Part shown: positions 53,121 through 62,182 of the stretch, piece after piece
Layout: each line of letters begins with the position of its first letter
Numbering within the stretch: position 1 is the stretch's first letter
NCBI RefSeq assembly: GCF_020523925.1
Contig: NZ_JAJAPW010000001.1
Span: 124,001 to 188,000 of the forward strand
From: Neotamlana laminarinivorans
Lineage (GTDB): Bacteria; Bacteroidota; Bacteroidia; Flavobacteriales; Flavobacteriaceae
Length of the DNA: 64,000 nt
Reading direction: 5' to 3'
Notes under the pieces: generated by a model
Told to the model about the DNA's origin: nothing
The model's database searches: none
What the model saw: only the letters and a program-made list of their open reading frames with translations
Position numbers and translations under genes: made by a program

Positions 53121-53912
53121 CTATTTGCTCCTTTTATACAAAGGAATACGGTAACTTAAAAAATAGCTGTAGCCTGCTCCTATAATTCCACTATCGTAGG
53201 TTTTGCCATATCCGGGAATGTATAAAACTTCAAAATTATCAGGCTGAGATTCACTAGCAAGAAATTTTAATTGTAGGTTAGCTCCTAAATATAAGTTGTT
53301 AAAAAGTTCTACTTTAAAACCTAATAAAACTTCTGCCCAAAAAGCTGTTAAACCATCATAATCTATGGCTTCGGTAGAGGTTAGTTGTGGTGCCCAATAT
53401 TGGTCTGTGGTATAAATAGTATATTCATTTAAGGTTTGGTTAAATGTACTTGCTCCAACGCGAAACCCAAAGTAAATCATATTATCCATATCTAACCAAT
53501 TATCATAGGCGTTTAAGTCTATACCTGCTTTAAGATAAGATCCTGTTGTGGTAACATCTAAATAATCTGTAATGGTGTTCTTTTCTTCAATACCTAATTC
53601 TCCTGCAATGTATAAATTTGGTTTTAAGCGATAATCTACTAAAACTTCAAAACCAGAATAATCATCATCTAAATATGATTGAAGTATTTTACCTAAATCT
53701 ATTCCAGCACGTAAACCATACTTTAATTTTACAGCAGTAGAATCGTTTTCTTGGGTGTTAATTATAGTGTCATTTACTTTTGTTAGTTCTTTTTCCGGTT
53801 TTGGTTTAGGCGGATTTTGATTGTTTTGTGCTTGGGTTTTAGCACAAAGCACTAACAAAGAAAATGCTATACTAATGTGTAATGCTAAAGTGTGCTTCAT
53901 CTTCGTCATCAA
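53121..53912 (-). CDS. DUF6048-family outer-membrane-like protein
   Basis: The 263-residue protein has a signal peptide (SIAFSLLVLCAKTQAQ), a proline/lysine-rich linker (NNQNPPKPKPEKELTKVNDT) and a C-terminal beta-barrel-like pattern of ten-residue amphipathic strands (LKYGLRAGIDLGKILQSY; LYLGANLQLKFLASESQPD). It fits DUF6048, a Bacteroidota family usually paired with DUF6452. The gene overlaps the DUF6452 gene by 41 bp, so the start may be internal (ATG at 53900). Confidence 0.8.
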   Translation of the reverse strand: MMTKMKHTLALHISIAFSLLVLCAKTQAQNNQNPPKPKPEKELTKVNDTIINTQENDSTAVKLKYGLRAGIDLGKILQSYLDDDYSGFEVLVDYRLKPNLYIAGELGIEEKNTITDYLDVTTTGSYLKAGIDLNAYDNWLDMDNMIYFGFRVGASTFNQTLNEYTIYTTDQYWAPQLTSTEAIDYDGLTAFWAEVLLGFKVELFNNLYLGANLQLKFLASESQPDNFEVLYIPGYGKTYDSGIIGAGYSYFLSYRIPLYKRSK

Positions 53913-54414
53913 TAGTTTGATCGTCTGTTAAAGGTGTTCTTGATAATAACCAGTTATCATCATCTGATTCTATGGTTAAGGTTATGTTTGTGTAAATTGT
54001 TCTGTAACCACAGGCTCTGGAAACATATTCTTCCGAAAGCACATAGCCAACTGTTATGGTATCCCAATTGCTACCATCATAAAAGTCGTCCGAATCGTCA
54101 TCCTCTGTACCATTGTCATCTAAATAAGCATCAGATATGAGTACAAATTGTGTTGGAGATTCATGGGTTTTTAAAGGTAAAACTAGCTGATTAACATCTA
54201 CAATTTCATAGTCAGTTAGCACACTATCGGTGTCGCCACCAATACCATAAATTAATAAGTCGGATGCGTATTCTAAATCTTCGGGGCTGGAAGCATCGTA
54301 TAAATCGATAACTAATCGTGGCGTTGTAGAAGTGCCTTCGGCGCAAATATCATCTTTCTCGCAGCTTATGGCTAAAGCAACTATAAGTATTATAAAAAAT
54401 ATGGTTTTCTTCAT
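53872..54414 (-). CDS. DUF6452-family lipoprotein
   Basis: The 180-residue protein has a lipobox LAISC (Cys18) after a hydrophobic signal. The mature domain is beta-rich and acidic (TDSVLTDYEIVDVNQLVLPL; CGYRTIYTNITLTIESDDDN) and matches DUF6452, seen beside DUF6048 in many flavobacteria. It starts 3 bp after rlmD and overlaps the DUF6048 gene, so all three are cotranscribed. The function is unknown. Confidence 0.8.
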   Translation of the reverse strand: MKKTIFFIILIVALAISCEKDDICAEGTSTTPRLVIDLYDASSPEDLEYASDLLIYGIGGDTDSVLTDYEIVDVNQLVLPLKTHESPTQFVLISDAYLDDNGTEDDDSDDFYDGSNWDTITVGYVLSEEYVSRACGYRTIYTNITLTIESDDDNWLLSRTPLTDDQTIDDEDEAHFSITH

Positions 54415-54417
54415 AAA

Positions 54418-55869
54418 TTATTTTTCGAATAAAACTACAGTTTCAATATGTGCTGTATGTGGAAACTGGTCTACTAAACTTATTTTTTTTATTTGGTAAC
54501 CCGATTGCATTAATTGTTCGGTATCTCTAGCTTGGGTAGCCGGATTACAAGATACATAAACCAAACGTTCTGCATTTAGGTTTATTATTTTTTTTAGAGT
54601 TTTAGGAGCAATTCCTGCGCGGGCAGGATCTAAAACTATAGTCCTAATTTTATTTTTATACTCAGGATGTTCGGTTAGGAATTTACCAACATCTGCTGCA
54701 TAAAACTTTAAGCCTTCAATGTTGTTACGTTTAGCGTTTTCCTTAGCATCTTCAATGGCAGATGCAACAATATCAACACCTACAATTTTGGTGTTATTGG
54801 CTTTATTAGCAATTATTTGCCCAATGGTTCCTGTGCCGCAAAACAAATCTAAAACTACAGAATTATCTACAGCTTCCTGTTTTTCAAGTACATATTCTAC
54901 AACTTTACTGTATAGTTTTTCGGCACTCTTTGGATTGGTTTGAAAAAAGCTTTTCATACTAATTTCGAAGTTTAATCCTAATAACTCTTCAACTATTTTG
55001 TCCTCACCATAAATTAACTTAATGCTTCCTGTAGTAGCAATGGTACGATCTCCAATTTCATCATTTATAGTATGTAAAAAGCCAGCAACTCGATTGCCAA
55101 ATAATTCGGTTAAATACTCGGCAAATTTGTTTAAACTAAACTTTGGTAAATCGTAAGACGTAGTTACTAGGTTAAATAATAACTTGTTGGTTTTATAAGA
55201 TTTACGAACAACAAAATACCTAAAAAAACCTTCTTTTTTTGGCGCGTGCCAAGGCGCTAAACCTGTGTTTTGGCAATATGCTCTTATATTTTTAAGGTTG
55301 TTCTCAAGTTCTGCATCAAATAAACCAGAATCGTTATTTAAATTATCGCCGCACCACCAAGTACCTCGTTTTTTAAACCCTAAAGTAAACTCATCTACAT
55401 CAGTTTTTAACTCGTGATTGTAGCCAATGGCAGAAAAGCCATATTCCATTTTATTGCGGTAATGAAAAGTGTTTGGGGAGTTAATAAACTCATCGAATTT
55501 ATCTTCGATATCTGCTACTTTACCAATGCGTTTAAACAATTGGAGTGTACTTTGTTTTTTATACTCGTGTTGTTTTTCGAGGGGTAATTTTATGTAAGGC
55601 GCACCCGGAATATCTTGGTATGGGCTATCAATTTCATCGTCAGACGATTTTAAAACTTCAAACAATTTGCATTCAGCATATTTTTTGCTTGCTTTTTTTA
55701 CTTGAGCCTTTACTAATTGCCCTGGTAACGTATTTGGTACAAAAACCACAAATTCACCATGTTTATTCCTAATACGGCCAATACCTTTACCACCAAAGGC
55801 GTAGTCTTCGATTAGTATTTCGATGACTTGTCCGCGTTTTACAAATTTATTTCGTTCTCTTCTTGGCAT
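54418..55869 (-). CDS. rlmD: 23S rRNA (uracil-1939-C5)-methyltransferase
   Basis: The 483-residue protein has an N-terminal TRAM-like domain (GQVIEILIEDYAFGGKGIGR), the SAM motif VLDLFCGTGTIGQIIANKA (~343-361), a DPARAG motif and the catalytic cysteine in VYVSCNPATQARDTEQL (~438-454). The family usually carries a cysteine-rich iron-sulfur motif after TRAM; I do not see the full set here, as in other Bacteroidota members (RumA-like). It is the first gene of the rlmD-DUF6452-DUF6048 run. Confidence 0.92.
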   Translation of the reverse strand: MPRRERNKFVKRGQVIEILIEDYAFGGKGIGRIRNKHGEFVVFVPNTLPGQLVKAQVKKASKKYAECKLFEVLKSSDDEIDSPYQDIPGAPYIKLPLEKQHEYKKQSTLQLFKRIGKVADIEDKFDEFINSPNTFHYRNKMEYGFSAIGYNHELKTDVDEFTLGFKKRGTWWCGDNLNNDSGLFDAELENNLKNIRAYCQNTGLAPWHAPKKEGFFRYFVVRKSYKTNKLLFNLVTTSYDLPKFSLNKFAEYLTELFGNRVAGFLHTINDEIGDRTIATTGSIKLIYGEDKIVEELLGLNFEISMKSFFQTNPKSAEKLYSKVVEYVLEKQEAVDNSVVLDLFCGTGTIGQIIANKANNTKIVGVDIVASAIEDAKENAKRNNIEGLKFYAADVGKFLTEHPEYKNKIRTIVLDPARAGIAPKTLKKIINLNAERLVYVSCNPATQARDTEQLMQSGYQIKKISLVDQFPHTAHIETVVLFEK

Positions 55870-56275
55870 GCTGCAAAAGTAATGAAGCCACAGCTATTTT
55901 TATATTTTGGCTTATTAATTTTTTTTGATTTTGATAATTTGTTTGATAAATGACTGCATTCGTGCAAAGGATTGAAACGGCATCCTTTTTTGTGCTATTA
56001 ATTTTAATTGAAATACGATAATTATAATGTTAATTTAAAGCTGTTTATAAGACAGAAACTTTAACACAAAAAAGATATAGTGTAAAGCCTGACGCTATTA
56101 TTTATTGAAAAAATAATAGGGTTGCACCCAAATAAAATATGAATATTTATTAAATTGCACGTCTATCCAGGGATGATTTCTCTCCCACGCTGCTTTTTCG
56201 CCCCGAAACTTGTCGGGAAACCGAAAAAATAAAGGTACAGAAGGAATTTATTTTAACAATTTAAATTCAATTAAG
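55870..56275. other. Gene-free spacer between rlmD and rocD
   Basis: The 406-bp spacer holds a -7-like element for rlmD at 55874-55881 (TACTTTTG on the minus strand), the decayed REP-like half-copy (55967-55990) and, near 56195-56227, an imperfect dyad around CCCGAAACTTGTCGGG. A frame open from 56210 into rocD begins with a TTG and encodes no recognisable residues. No tRNA was recognised. Confidence 0.5.
55967..55990 (-). repeat. REP-like repeat, decayed half-copy
   Basis: AAGGATTGAAACGGCATCCT and the following TTTT match the reverse complement of 30762-30785 at 21 of 24 positions. Only the outer arm remains; the ~55-bp hairpin part is gone. Confidence 0.5.
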
Positions 56276-57517
56276 ATGGCTGTTTTAGAGCAATTAACGT
56301 CGCAACAAGCGATAGATTTAGAAAACGAGTATGGAGCGCACAATTACCACCCGTTACCTGTGGTTTTAACTAAAGGAGAAGGTGTATATGTTTGGGATGT
56401 AGAAGGGAAGCAGTATTTCGATTTTTTATCGGCATATTCTGCGGTAAACCAAGGACATTGTCACCCAAAAATTGTGGGCGCTATGGTAGAGCAAGCGCAA
56501 AAATTAACTTTAACATCTCGTGCATTTTATAATGATATGTTAGGAAAATACGAGAAGTTTGCTTGCGAATTTTTTGGTTTTGATAAGTTATTACCAATGA
56601 ATACAGGTGCAGAAGCGGTTGAAACAGCTTTGAAAATTTGTAGAAAATGGGCATACGAAGTTAAAGGTATTGATGAGAATGAAGCCGAAATTGTGGTTTG
56701 TAAAAACAATTTTCATGGGCGTACTACAACTATAATTTCGTTTAGTAACGACCCTGTTGCTCGTAAAAACTTTGGACCTTATACTAACGGGTTTATAAAG
56801 ATAGATTATGATGATTTAGAGGCACTTGAAAACGCTTTTAAAAACAACCCAAATGTGGCTGGCTTTTTAGTTGAGCCTATTCAAGGTGAGGCAGGTGTTT
56901 ACGTGCCAACCGAAGGTTATTTGGCTAAAGCTAAAGTACTTTGTGAAAAATATAATGTACTTTTTATTGCAGATGAAGTACAAACTGGTATTGCTAGAAC
57001 AGGAAAGTTATTAGCTGTACACCATGAAAATGTTACTCCCGATGTTTTGATTCTAGGTAAAGCTATTAGCGGAGGAGTTTATCCGGTTTCGGCTGTTTTG
57101 GCTAATAACAATGTTATGAATGTTATAAAACCTGGAAATCATGGTAGTACTTTTGGTGGTAACCCTGTGGCTGCGGCTGTAGCTATTGCTGCTCTTGAGG
57201 TTGTAAAAGATGAAAAATTAGCCGAAAATGCTGAAGTTTTAGGTGAATTGTTTCGTGCTGAAATAAATAAATATATTAAAACCAGTGGTATTGTTAACTT
57301 AGTTCGTGGTAAAGGTTTGCTAAACGCCATTGTTATTAATGATGATGAAGATAGCGATACAGCTTGGAATATTTGCTTGGCTTTACGTGATAACGGACTG
57401 CTAGCTAAACCAACTCATGGTAATATTATTAGGTTTGCGCCTCCTTTAGTTATGAATGAAGCACAACTACAAGAATGTGTTGCTATTATTATAAAAACCT
57501 TAAAAGGTTTTGAATAG
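56276..57517 (+). CDS. rocD: Ornithine--oxo-acid transaminase
   Basis: From ATG 56276 the enzyme has 413 residues, matching RocD. The N-terminal [18 protein letters not shown] motif, [13 protein letters not shown], the [15 protein letters not shown] segment and the PLP lysine in [20 protein letters not shown] are all present. The frame is open upstream to a TTG at 56210, but the extra 22 residues are unlike the family, so the ATG is preferred. It converts ornithine and 2-oxoglutarate to glutamate semialdehyde. It is monocistronic with a strong terminator. Confidence 0.95.
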   Translation: MAVLEQLTSQQAIDLENEYGAHNYHPLPVVLTKGEGVYVWDVEGKQYFDFLSAYSAVNQGHCHPKIVGAMVEQAQKLTLTSRAFYNDMLGKYEKFACEFFGFDKLLPMNTGAEAVETALKICRKWAYEVKGIDENEAEIVVCKNNFHGRTTTIISFSNDPVARKNFGPYTNGFIKIDYDDLEALENAFKNNPNVAGFLVEPIQGEAGVYVPTEGYLAKAKVLCEKYNVLFIADEVQTGIARTGKLLAVHHENVTPDVLILGKAISGGVYPVSAVLANNNVMNVIKPGNHGSTFGGNPVAAAVAIAALEVVKDEKLAENAEVLGELFRAEINKYIKTSGIVNLVRGKGLLNAIVINDDEDSDTAWNICLALRDNGLLAKPTHGNIIRFAPPLVMNEAQLQECVAIIIKTLKGFE

Positions 57518-57537
57518 TAATTAGTAATAACTATCAT

Positions 57538-57575
57538 AAATAAAAATCCCACGCATTTACGTGGGATTTTTATTT
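57538..57575. terminator. Bidirectional terminator between rocD and the CCC-motif gene
   Basis: A perfect 16-bp stem is formed by 57538-57553 (AAATAAAAATCCCACG) and 57560-57575, with the 6-base loop CATTTA and T/A tracts on both sides. The flanking genes converge, so it serves both. Confidence 0.9.
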
Positions 57576-57595
57576 ATGTTGAGGTGTAAGTATTA

Positions 57596-57958
57596 TTATC
57601 TACAACCAGCTCTTTCTGCAGCTTCGTAAATTTGTTCCATAGATTCTGCTGGAACATTAGGGTTGCCCTCGAACATACCGATGTACCAATCAAAGAAAGC
57701 ACAAGGATTAATTAATGTCCAAACAATAAAAGCAAGTCCTATTAGAGATATTATTAAAGAAACAATGGCAAAAGTTTTTGCATTTTTCATAGCAGAATAA
57801 TTGCTATAAGCCTCAGGGTTTTCATTATATTTTTTAAGTTCTTTATTGGCCATTACAATGGCTATAATAGCAGCCACGGTACCTAGGCCATACACACAGC
57901 AACATAATATACCAAGTATAGATAAAATAATAACCAGTGTTGTGTTAAGTTTTTGCAT
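57596..57958 (-). CDS. CCC-motif membrane protein
   Basis: The 120-residue protein has two to three membrane helices and the diagnostic ILSILGILCCCVYGLGTVAA (~11-30) with three successive cysteines, then IAIVMANKELKKYNENPEAY and a second helix pair. The C-terminus reads EQIYEAAERAGCR. This Bacteroidota family is of unknown function. It lies 16 bp after a DUF2752 gene on the same strand. Confidence 0.83.
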   Translation of the reverse strand: MQKLNTTLVIILSILGILCCCVYGLGTVAAIIAIVMANKELKKYNENPEAYSNYSAMKNAKTFAIVSLIISLIGLAFIVWTLINPCAFFDWYIGMFEGNPNVPAESMEQIYEAAERAGCR

Positions 57959-57974
57959 AAGTTAATTTGATTAG

Positions 57975-58256
57975 TTAATAAATAAGAAACATTTTTAAAA
58001 CATAGTTAATTATAGCTGTAAGAAAAGCTAAAACTCCTAAAAGTAATTTAATTTTTTCTCCATTTTTAATGGTTGTAAAGCTATTTAAAATTAGAAAAAT
58101 AAAAAAAAATGCCATAGGATATATGGCAGGATACATATGAAATGCAGCAGTAAATTCTCCTTTAAAAAGCAAAAGCGTTGCACGTTGAATACCGCAACCA
58201 GGACAGTCTATTCCTATAAGCTTTTTGGTTAGGCAAGGCAGCATATATTTTTCCAT
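57975..58256 (-). CDS. DUF2752-domain membrane protein
   Basis: The 93-residue protein has three membrane helices and the DUF2752 motif IGIDCPGCGIQRATLLLFKG (~13-32), whose CPGCG cysteines are conserved. It is often beside the CCC-motif gene in flavobacteria, as here. The function is unknown. The cysteines face the membrane border and may bind a metal. Confidence 0.85.
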   Translation of the reverse strand: MEKYMLPCLTKKLIGIDCPGCGIQRATLLLFKGEFTAAFHMYPAIYPMAFFFIFLILNSFTTIKNGEKIKLLLGVLAFLTAIINYVLKMFLIY

Positions 58257-58311
58257 AAATTAGTTTTACATGTTAAATGTAATAAAACTATATAAGAAAA
58301 AAGATGGATAT

Positions 58312-60183
58312 TTATTTTTTGTGTTTAATGGCTATTTTTTTACTAAGTGTTTGCTGATTGTCTAACCTTATTTTTACAATATAAATACCATCACTAATAT
58401 TTTTTGTACTGAAACTGTATTCAGGTTCTGCTTTCAAAATATTGTGGTTTAAAACTTGTTTCCCAGAAATATCAAAAACAGTAAGTCTTTTAATATTTAA
58501 TAAGCTAGGGTTTGTAAGGTTAAGTTCTGCGGTAGTGTTGTTTTGGTAAATGTTTAAGTTGGTAAAAGTGGCTTCGTCTTCGGTATTTAAGGATTTGTTG
58601 GTAAAAGTGATTTCAAAACGGTTGTGGTATTCTCCCGAATCTAATGTTATATTAAAAGTGTTGTTTATAATATCTGTAAATATTCCACTTTCTTTATCTA
58701 GTAAAAACACTTCTAAATTGTTTGGTGTGTTATTAAGTTTATTAATGGTTATGTTAAATTCAGTGTTATTTTTATCGGTTTTAAGTCCTAATGGAATTGT
58801 AGTATTAACATCATAAATAATAGATTTTATTGAAAGGTGTTCGTTTTCAGATATTAAGTATGCATCTGTATTTAGCGAATTAATATTTAACGCATCAAAA
58901 AATTTATTATATGTATGGTTGTTTGGTGTTGTATTACGGAAAGCGATTACGTTTTCTTTGTAATAGGTATTATTTAATCTAGTGTGAATTCTTATTTCTG
59001 GAATAATGGTTGGATTTTCAAAAATGCTTTTATAATTAACACCATTGTGCGATATAGGGTAATTAATGGTGTTAGTTGATTTTGCATCTTTATTTTTTGC
59101 GAATACAGCACCGCTTCCTGTAGGATTAGAATCTTCATTAAATGCTAAACGCATATCGTTTGTAAATTCAGCATAACCACCGTTAACATTACTGGCTATT
59201 ATAAAACCTTGGCCAACAGCAGCATATCTTCTTGAATTGTTGGTTGAATAATCCGTAGTGCTACCGCCTGTAGTTGAACCATCACTACCATCGTTATTAT
59301 AATTTATAAAAGGAGCAATGGTGTAGGTTCCGTTGTCACTTAAATCGGCTGGGTCTCCGGGAATGTAAGTAGCATAACCACCTTCGTAATCTTGTAAATA
59401 ATGCGAAAATTTTGGTTTTTGTTCCCAAAAGTATAATTGCGGGCTTAAAACCGCTTGGTTATTTGCCGAATTAACAAAAAACAATTTTAAATCAATGGCC
59501 GAAGGATAAGGGTTTCCTGTTAACGTTTCAGCGTAGTTTGGTGTTCCAGAGGGTTGATTATCTACACCATCAAAAGAACAACTTACTGTAATTGTGCCAT
59601 TGTTTGGGCGTCCTCTAAAATCTAAAACGTTGTTTGCATTTGGGCTTCCTTTTAATGTAAAGCCATAACCAGCTTCTATATTTCCGGTATCAAAAACTTG
59701 TTGCCAATTGTGGTAACCTTCTGCATCTCTTAAAGTGTAAATCCAGTAATTAGAAAGTTCGGTTGCTGTACCATTAAAATCTGTAGTGTAAGTGTAGACT
59801 GATGAGTTAACATTACTAGTATCGGTATCGTCCATTGGATCATAAATATTACTTCCATTAAAATCGGCATTAATATTTACGGTTCCATCTGAACCTAAAC
59901 CTACAGGTGAGCAAAAATAATTGTATTCGTAAACATTAGTAGTTTGGTTTTGATAAAGTGATAAAGATCCAGCATCGGAGTTTTTAATATCGTTGTTTTG
60001 AGTTAATTGTGCATCACCTCTAAGATAGAGATAAGAAGTTGCTGTTTCTAACCTAATATCATTATTAACAAATATGTGGATGCCATTAGAAAAAAGATAG
60101 CTATTATCTGCTACATATAAATCTTGTGAATATGATAAGACTGTAGTAAATACCAAAACTATAAACGTTAGAATGTTTTTCAT
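58312..60183 (-). CDS. Secreted protein with type IX secretion (T9SS type A) sorting domain
   Basis: From ATG 60183 the protein has 623 residues. It starts with a signal peptide (MKNILTFIVLVFTTVLSYSQ); the frame upstream to 60258 adds 25 residues ahead of it and is rejected. The middle is a large beta-rich surface domain. The last ~75 residues form the T9SS sorting domain: NLNIYQNNTTAELNLTNPSL, LTVFDISGKQVLN and GIYIVKIRLDNQQTLSKKIA followed by a basic end. The protein is carried across the outer membrane by T9SS. Its function is unknown. Confidence 0.9.
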   Translation of the reverse strand: MKNILTFIVLVFTTVLSYSQDLYVADNSYLFSNGIHIFVNNDIRLETATSYLYLRGDAQLTQNNDIKNSDAGSLSLYQNQTTNVYEYNYFCSPVGLGSDGTVNINADFNGSNIYDPMDDTDTSNVNSSVYTYTTDFNGTATELSNYWIYTLRDAEGYHNWQQVFDTGNIEAGYGFTLKGSPNANNVLDFRGRPNNGTITVSCSFDGVDNQPSGTPNYAETLTGNPYPSAIDLKLFFVNSANNQAVLSPQLYFWEQKPKFSHYLQDYEGGYATYIPGDPADLSDNGTYTIAPFINYNNDGSDGSTTGGSTTDYSTNNSRRYAAVGQGFIIASNVNGGYAEFTNDMRLAFNEDSNPTGSGAVFAKNKDAKSTNTINYPISHNGVNYKSIFENPTIIPEIRIHTRLNNTYYKENVIAFRNTTPNNHTYNKFFDALNINSLNTDAYLISENEHLSIKSIIYDVNTTIPLGLKTDKNNTEFNITINKLNNTPNNLEVFLLDKESGIFTDIINNTFNITLDSGEYHNRFEITFTNKSLNTEDEATFTNLNIYQNNTTAELNLTNPSLLNIKRLTVFDISGKQVLNHNILKAEPEYSFSTKNISDGIYIVKIRLDNQQTLSKKIAIKHKK

Positions 60184-60308
60184 GCATGAGATTTTAAATG
60201 TAGTTTTAAATATACGTATAATACATGAAAATTCTTTCAAAAAATTGCTTTTTAACATTAAAAAAAAGAGTTTTAAATAATTGACTTTACAGCTTTTTAA
60301 TAAAAACT

Positions 60309-60316
60309 TACATTTG
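60309..60316 (+). promoter_or_regulatory. -7 promoter element of the small membrane-protein gene
   Basis: TACATTTG fits TAnnTTTG; transcription would begin near 60321, placing the true start at the ATG 60335 rather than at 60281. Confidence 0.45.
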
Positions 60317-60334
60317 CATTCAACATTATTTTGT

Positions 60335-60529
60335 ATGAAATATTTAAATTATATTTTAATTATTATTGGAGCTGTAATTGCAATGTATGCAAAGGCAGGA
60401 GCCAACCAAAACCAATTTATTTTAATAGCAGGTATTGTTTTATTAATGGTTGGTGCTTATCGTGTTTCTAGAACTATTTCTAGTAAAACAACAGATGATT
60501 CTGATGAATTCTATCAAGATAAAAATTAA
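60335..60529 (+). CDS. Small two-helix membrane protein
   Basis: From ATG 60335 the protein has 64 residues: two hydrophobic segments (YLNYILIIIGAVIAMYAKAG; FILIAGIVLLMVGAYRVSRT) and an acidic soluble tail (TTDDSDEFYQDKN). An upstream start at 60281 would precede the predicted promoter. It lies 5 bp before the Smr gene and is cotranscribed with it. No family recognised. Confidence 0.7.
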   Translation: MKYLNYILIIIGAVIAMYAKAGANQNQFILIAGIVLLMVGAYRVSRTISSKTTDDSDEFYQDKN

Positions 60530-60534
60530 GTAAG

Positions 60535-61077
60535 ATGAGTTTTAAGCTAGGTGATTTAGTTCTGGTTTTAGATGAAGATTTACAAGGCACTGTAAAAAAA
60601 ATTATTGGGCAAACTATAACTATTGAAACTGACGACGGATTTTTAATAGATTTTGATGCATCAGATTTAATAAAGCAAAAAAACGACTTTAGTAAGCAAT
60701 CGTTAACTTCAAATTTTAATTTAGCGGAAAAGGAAGAGAAAAAGCGTAAAGCATCTCCTGTAAAAAAAGGTAAGGCTAAATTTGAGCCAACAATGGAGGT
60801 TGATTTGCACATTCACCAGTTAGTGCCATCTACTCGAGGTATGACCAATCATGATATGCTAACCTTGCAATTAGATACCGCAAGGCGTAAGTTAGACTTT
60901 GCCATTGCCAAACGCATACAAAAAATTGTATTTATTCATGGAGTAGGCGAGGGCGTTTTAAAATTAGAACTTGAATACTTGTTTGGCAGATACGACAATA
61001 TAAAATATTATGATGCCAATTACCAAAAGTATGGTTTAGGAGCTACCGAAGTTTACATTTTTCAGAATGTTAATTAA
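60535..61077 (+). CDS. Smr-domain protein (MutS2-like C-terminal nuclease type)
   Basis: The 180-residue protein has an N-terminal SH3-like part (LGDLVLVLDEDLQGTVKKII) and a C-terminal Smr domain with VDLHIHQLVP (~95-104) and VFIHGVGEGVLKLELEYLFG (HGxGxG, ~138-157). Smr domains nick DNA or RNA. Free-standing Smr proteins have unclear targets; a role in RNA or ribosome quality control is known for some. Its end overlaps the convergent lipoprotein gene by 8 bp. Confidence 0.88.
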   Translation: MSFKLGDLVLVLDEDLQGTVKKIIGQTITIETDDGFLIDFDASDLIKQKNDFSKQSLTSNFNLAEKEEKKRKASPVKKGKAKFEPTMEVDLHIHQLVPSTRGMTNHDMLTLQLDTARRKLDFAIAKRIQKIVFIHGVGEGVLKLELEYLFGRYDNIKYYDANYQKYGLGATEVYIFQNVN

Positions 61078-62062
61078 AATCTGGTGTTGTAGTAACTGTA
61101 TCTGGCCCATCTATCATGTAGCCAAAATCTAAAGTGTCTTGCGAAATTATACTTAAACCAATTTCTTTAATATCTAAAGTAATATAATAACTTGTATAAT
61201 AAGTATTTGACCTGTAAGCTGTTGCCGGTACTGTTATTTTTATTAGGTCGTTTAAATAATCTGGTGTTACACCATCTGAAATATCGTTGGTGGGGTTTTG
61301 GTCTGCAGAGTCGTTTTCTTCATCTCTGGTTAAAACGCCGTCTTCATCATCGTCATTATCTAAATAATCTGGTATGCCATCTTCATCGGTATCTTGGGCG
61401 TCACTATAATCGCCATTACCATCTGGGTCTGGGTTTTCATCGGTAGTTAAAACGTTGTCGCCATCATCATCAGCATCAATAAAGTTTGGTATACCATCAC
61501 CATCAGTATCAAAGCCAGCTTCAATCTCTCCGTCTTCATCACCAATTGTATCATCAGTAGAGTCATCATCTAAATAGTTATAAACACCATCACCGTCTTC
61601 ATCTCCTAAGGGGCTATAGCCATTTACATTATTAGTATCATATTCATCCTCAGTATCAACATCATCGTCATCATAAGACGTTAAAATAGTTACTATATCT
61701 AGTAAAACATCATCAGTTTCATCTATATTAATGTTGAGATTGGTTGGTATTTCATTACAAAAAATATCGTCAATACTGGTGTCGTAGTAACTTCTGTAGG
61801 TAAAAGAGGCATCTACATCTTCAAGAGATAAAGAATTATCGTCTCCAACTTCTAAAAGATCTGCTAATTCATAATTAGAAATAAGCAAAGACATAGATTC
61901 CGATGGATCGGTTTTTGTTTTGTAAAGCACTAAATCGCTGACGCCTTCGCAGTATTCAAATTCTTCATCAAATTCAAATTCAAAGTCTAGAATATCGCCA
62001 TCGTCGCAAGACCAAATGGTTAATAAACAAAAAGAGAAGATATATAAAAAAGGCTTACGCAT
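61070..62062 (-). CDS. Lipoprotein with thrombospondin type-3 calcium-binding repeats
   Basis: The 330-residue protein has a lipobox TIWSC (Cys19) and a very acidic middle (~145-265) with repeated DxDxDG motifs: GDEDGDGVYNYLDDDS, FDTDGDGIPNFIDADDDGD and DTDEDGIPDYLDNDDDEDG. These TSP3 repeats bind calcium and often form rods. The flanking domains are unassigned. It is probably exposed at the surface. It is divergent from the cysteine desulfurase gene. Confidence 0.85.
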   Translation of the reverse strand: MRKPFLYIFSFCLLTIWSCDDGDILDFEFEFDEEFEYCEGVSDLVLYKTKTDPSESMSLLISNYELADLLEVGDDNSLSLEDVDASFTYRSYYDTSIDDIFCNEIPTNLNINIDETDDVLLDIVTILTSYDDDDVDTEDEYDTNNVNGYSPLGDEDGDGVYNYLDDDSTDDTIGDEDGEIEAGFDTDGDGIPNFIDADDDGDNVLTTDENPDPDGNGDYSDAQDTDEDGIPDYLDNDDDEDGVLTRDEENDSADQNPTNDISDGVTPDYLNDLIKITVPATAYRSNTYYTSYYITLDIKEIGLSIISQDTLDFGYMIDGPDTVTTTPDFN

Positions 62063-62116
62063 TATACTTAAATTTTAAAGCAAAAATAATAGAATTGTTA
62101 TTTATAACGCAGCTTA

Positions 62117-62146
62117 TTGATAATAATTTTATTTGAAGTATTTTTG
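62117..62146 (+). promoter_or_regulatory. Promoter of the cysteine desulfurase gene (-33 TTG, -7 TATTTTTG)
   Basis: TTG at 62117-62119 and TATTTTTG at 62139-62146 are separated by 19 bp, the best match in the window to the Bacteroidota TTG-N17-19-TAnnTTTG promoter. Transcription would begin near 62151, 32 bp before the ATG. Confidence 0.6.
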
Positions 62147-62182
62147 AGGTTTACTTTTAACAAAAGTTAAACGTTTATTTAG

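Noticed and set aside
56210-56275. 22-residue N-terminal extension of RocD from a TTG codon
   Set aside because: The extra residues are unlike the family, and the ATG at 56276 gives a standard N-terminus.
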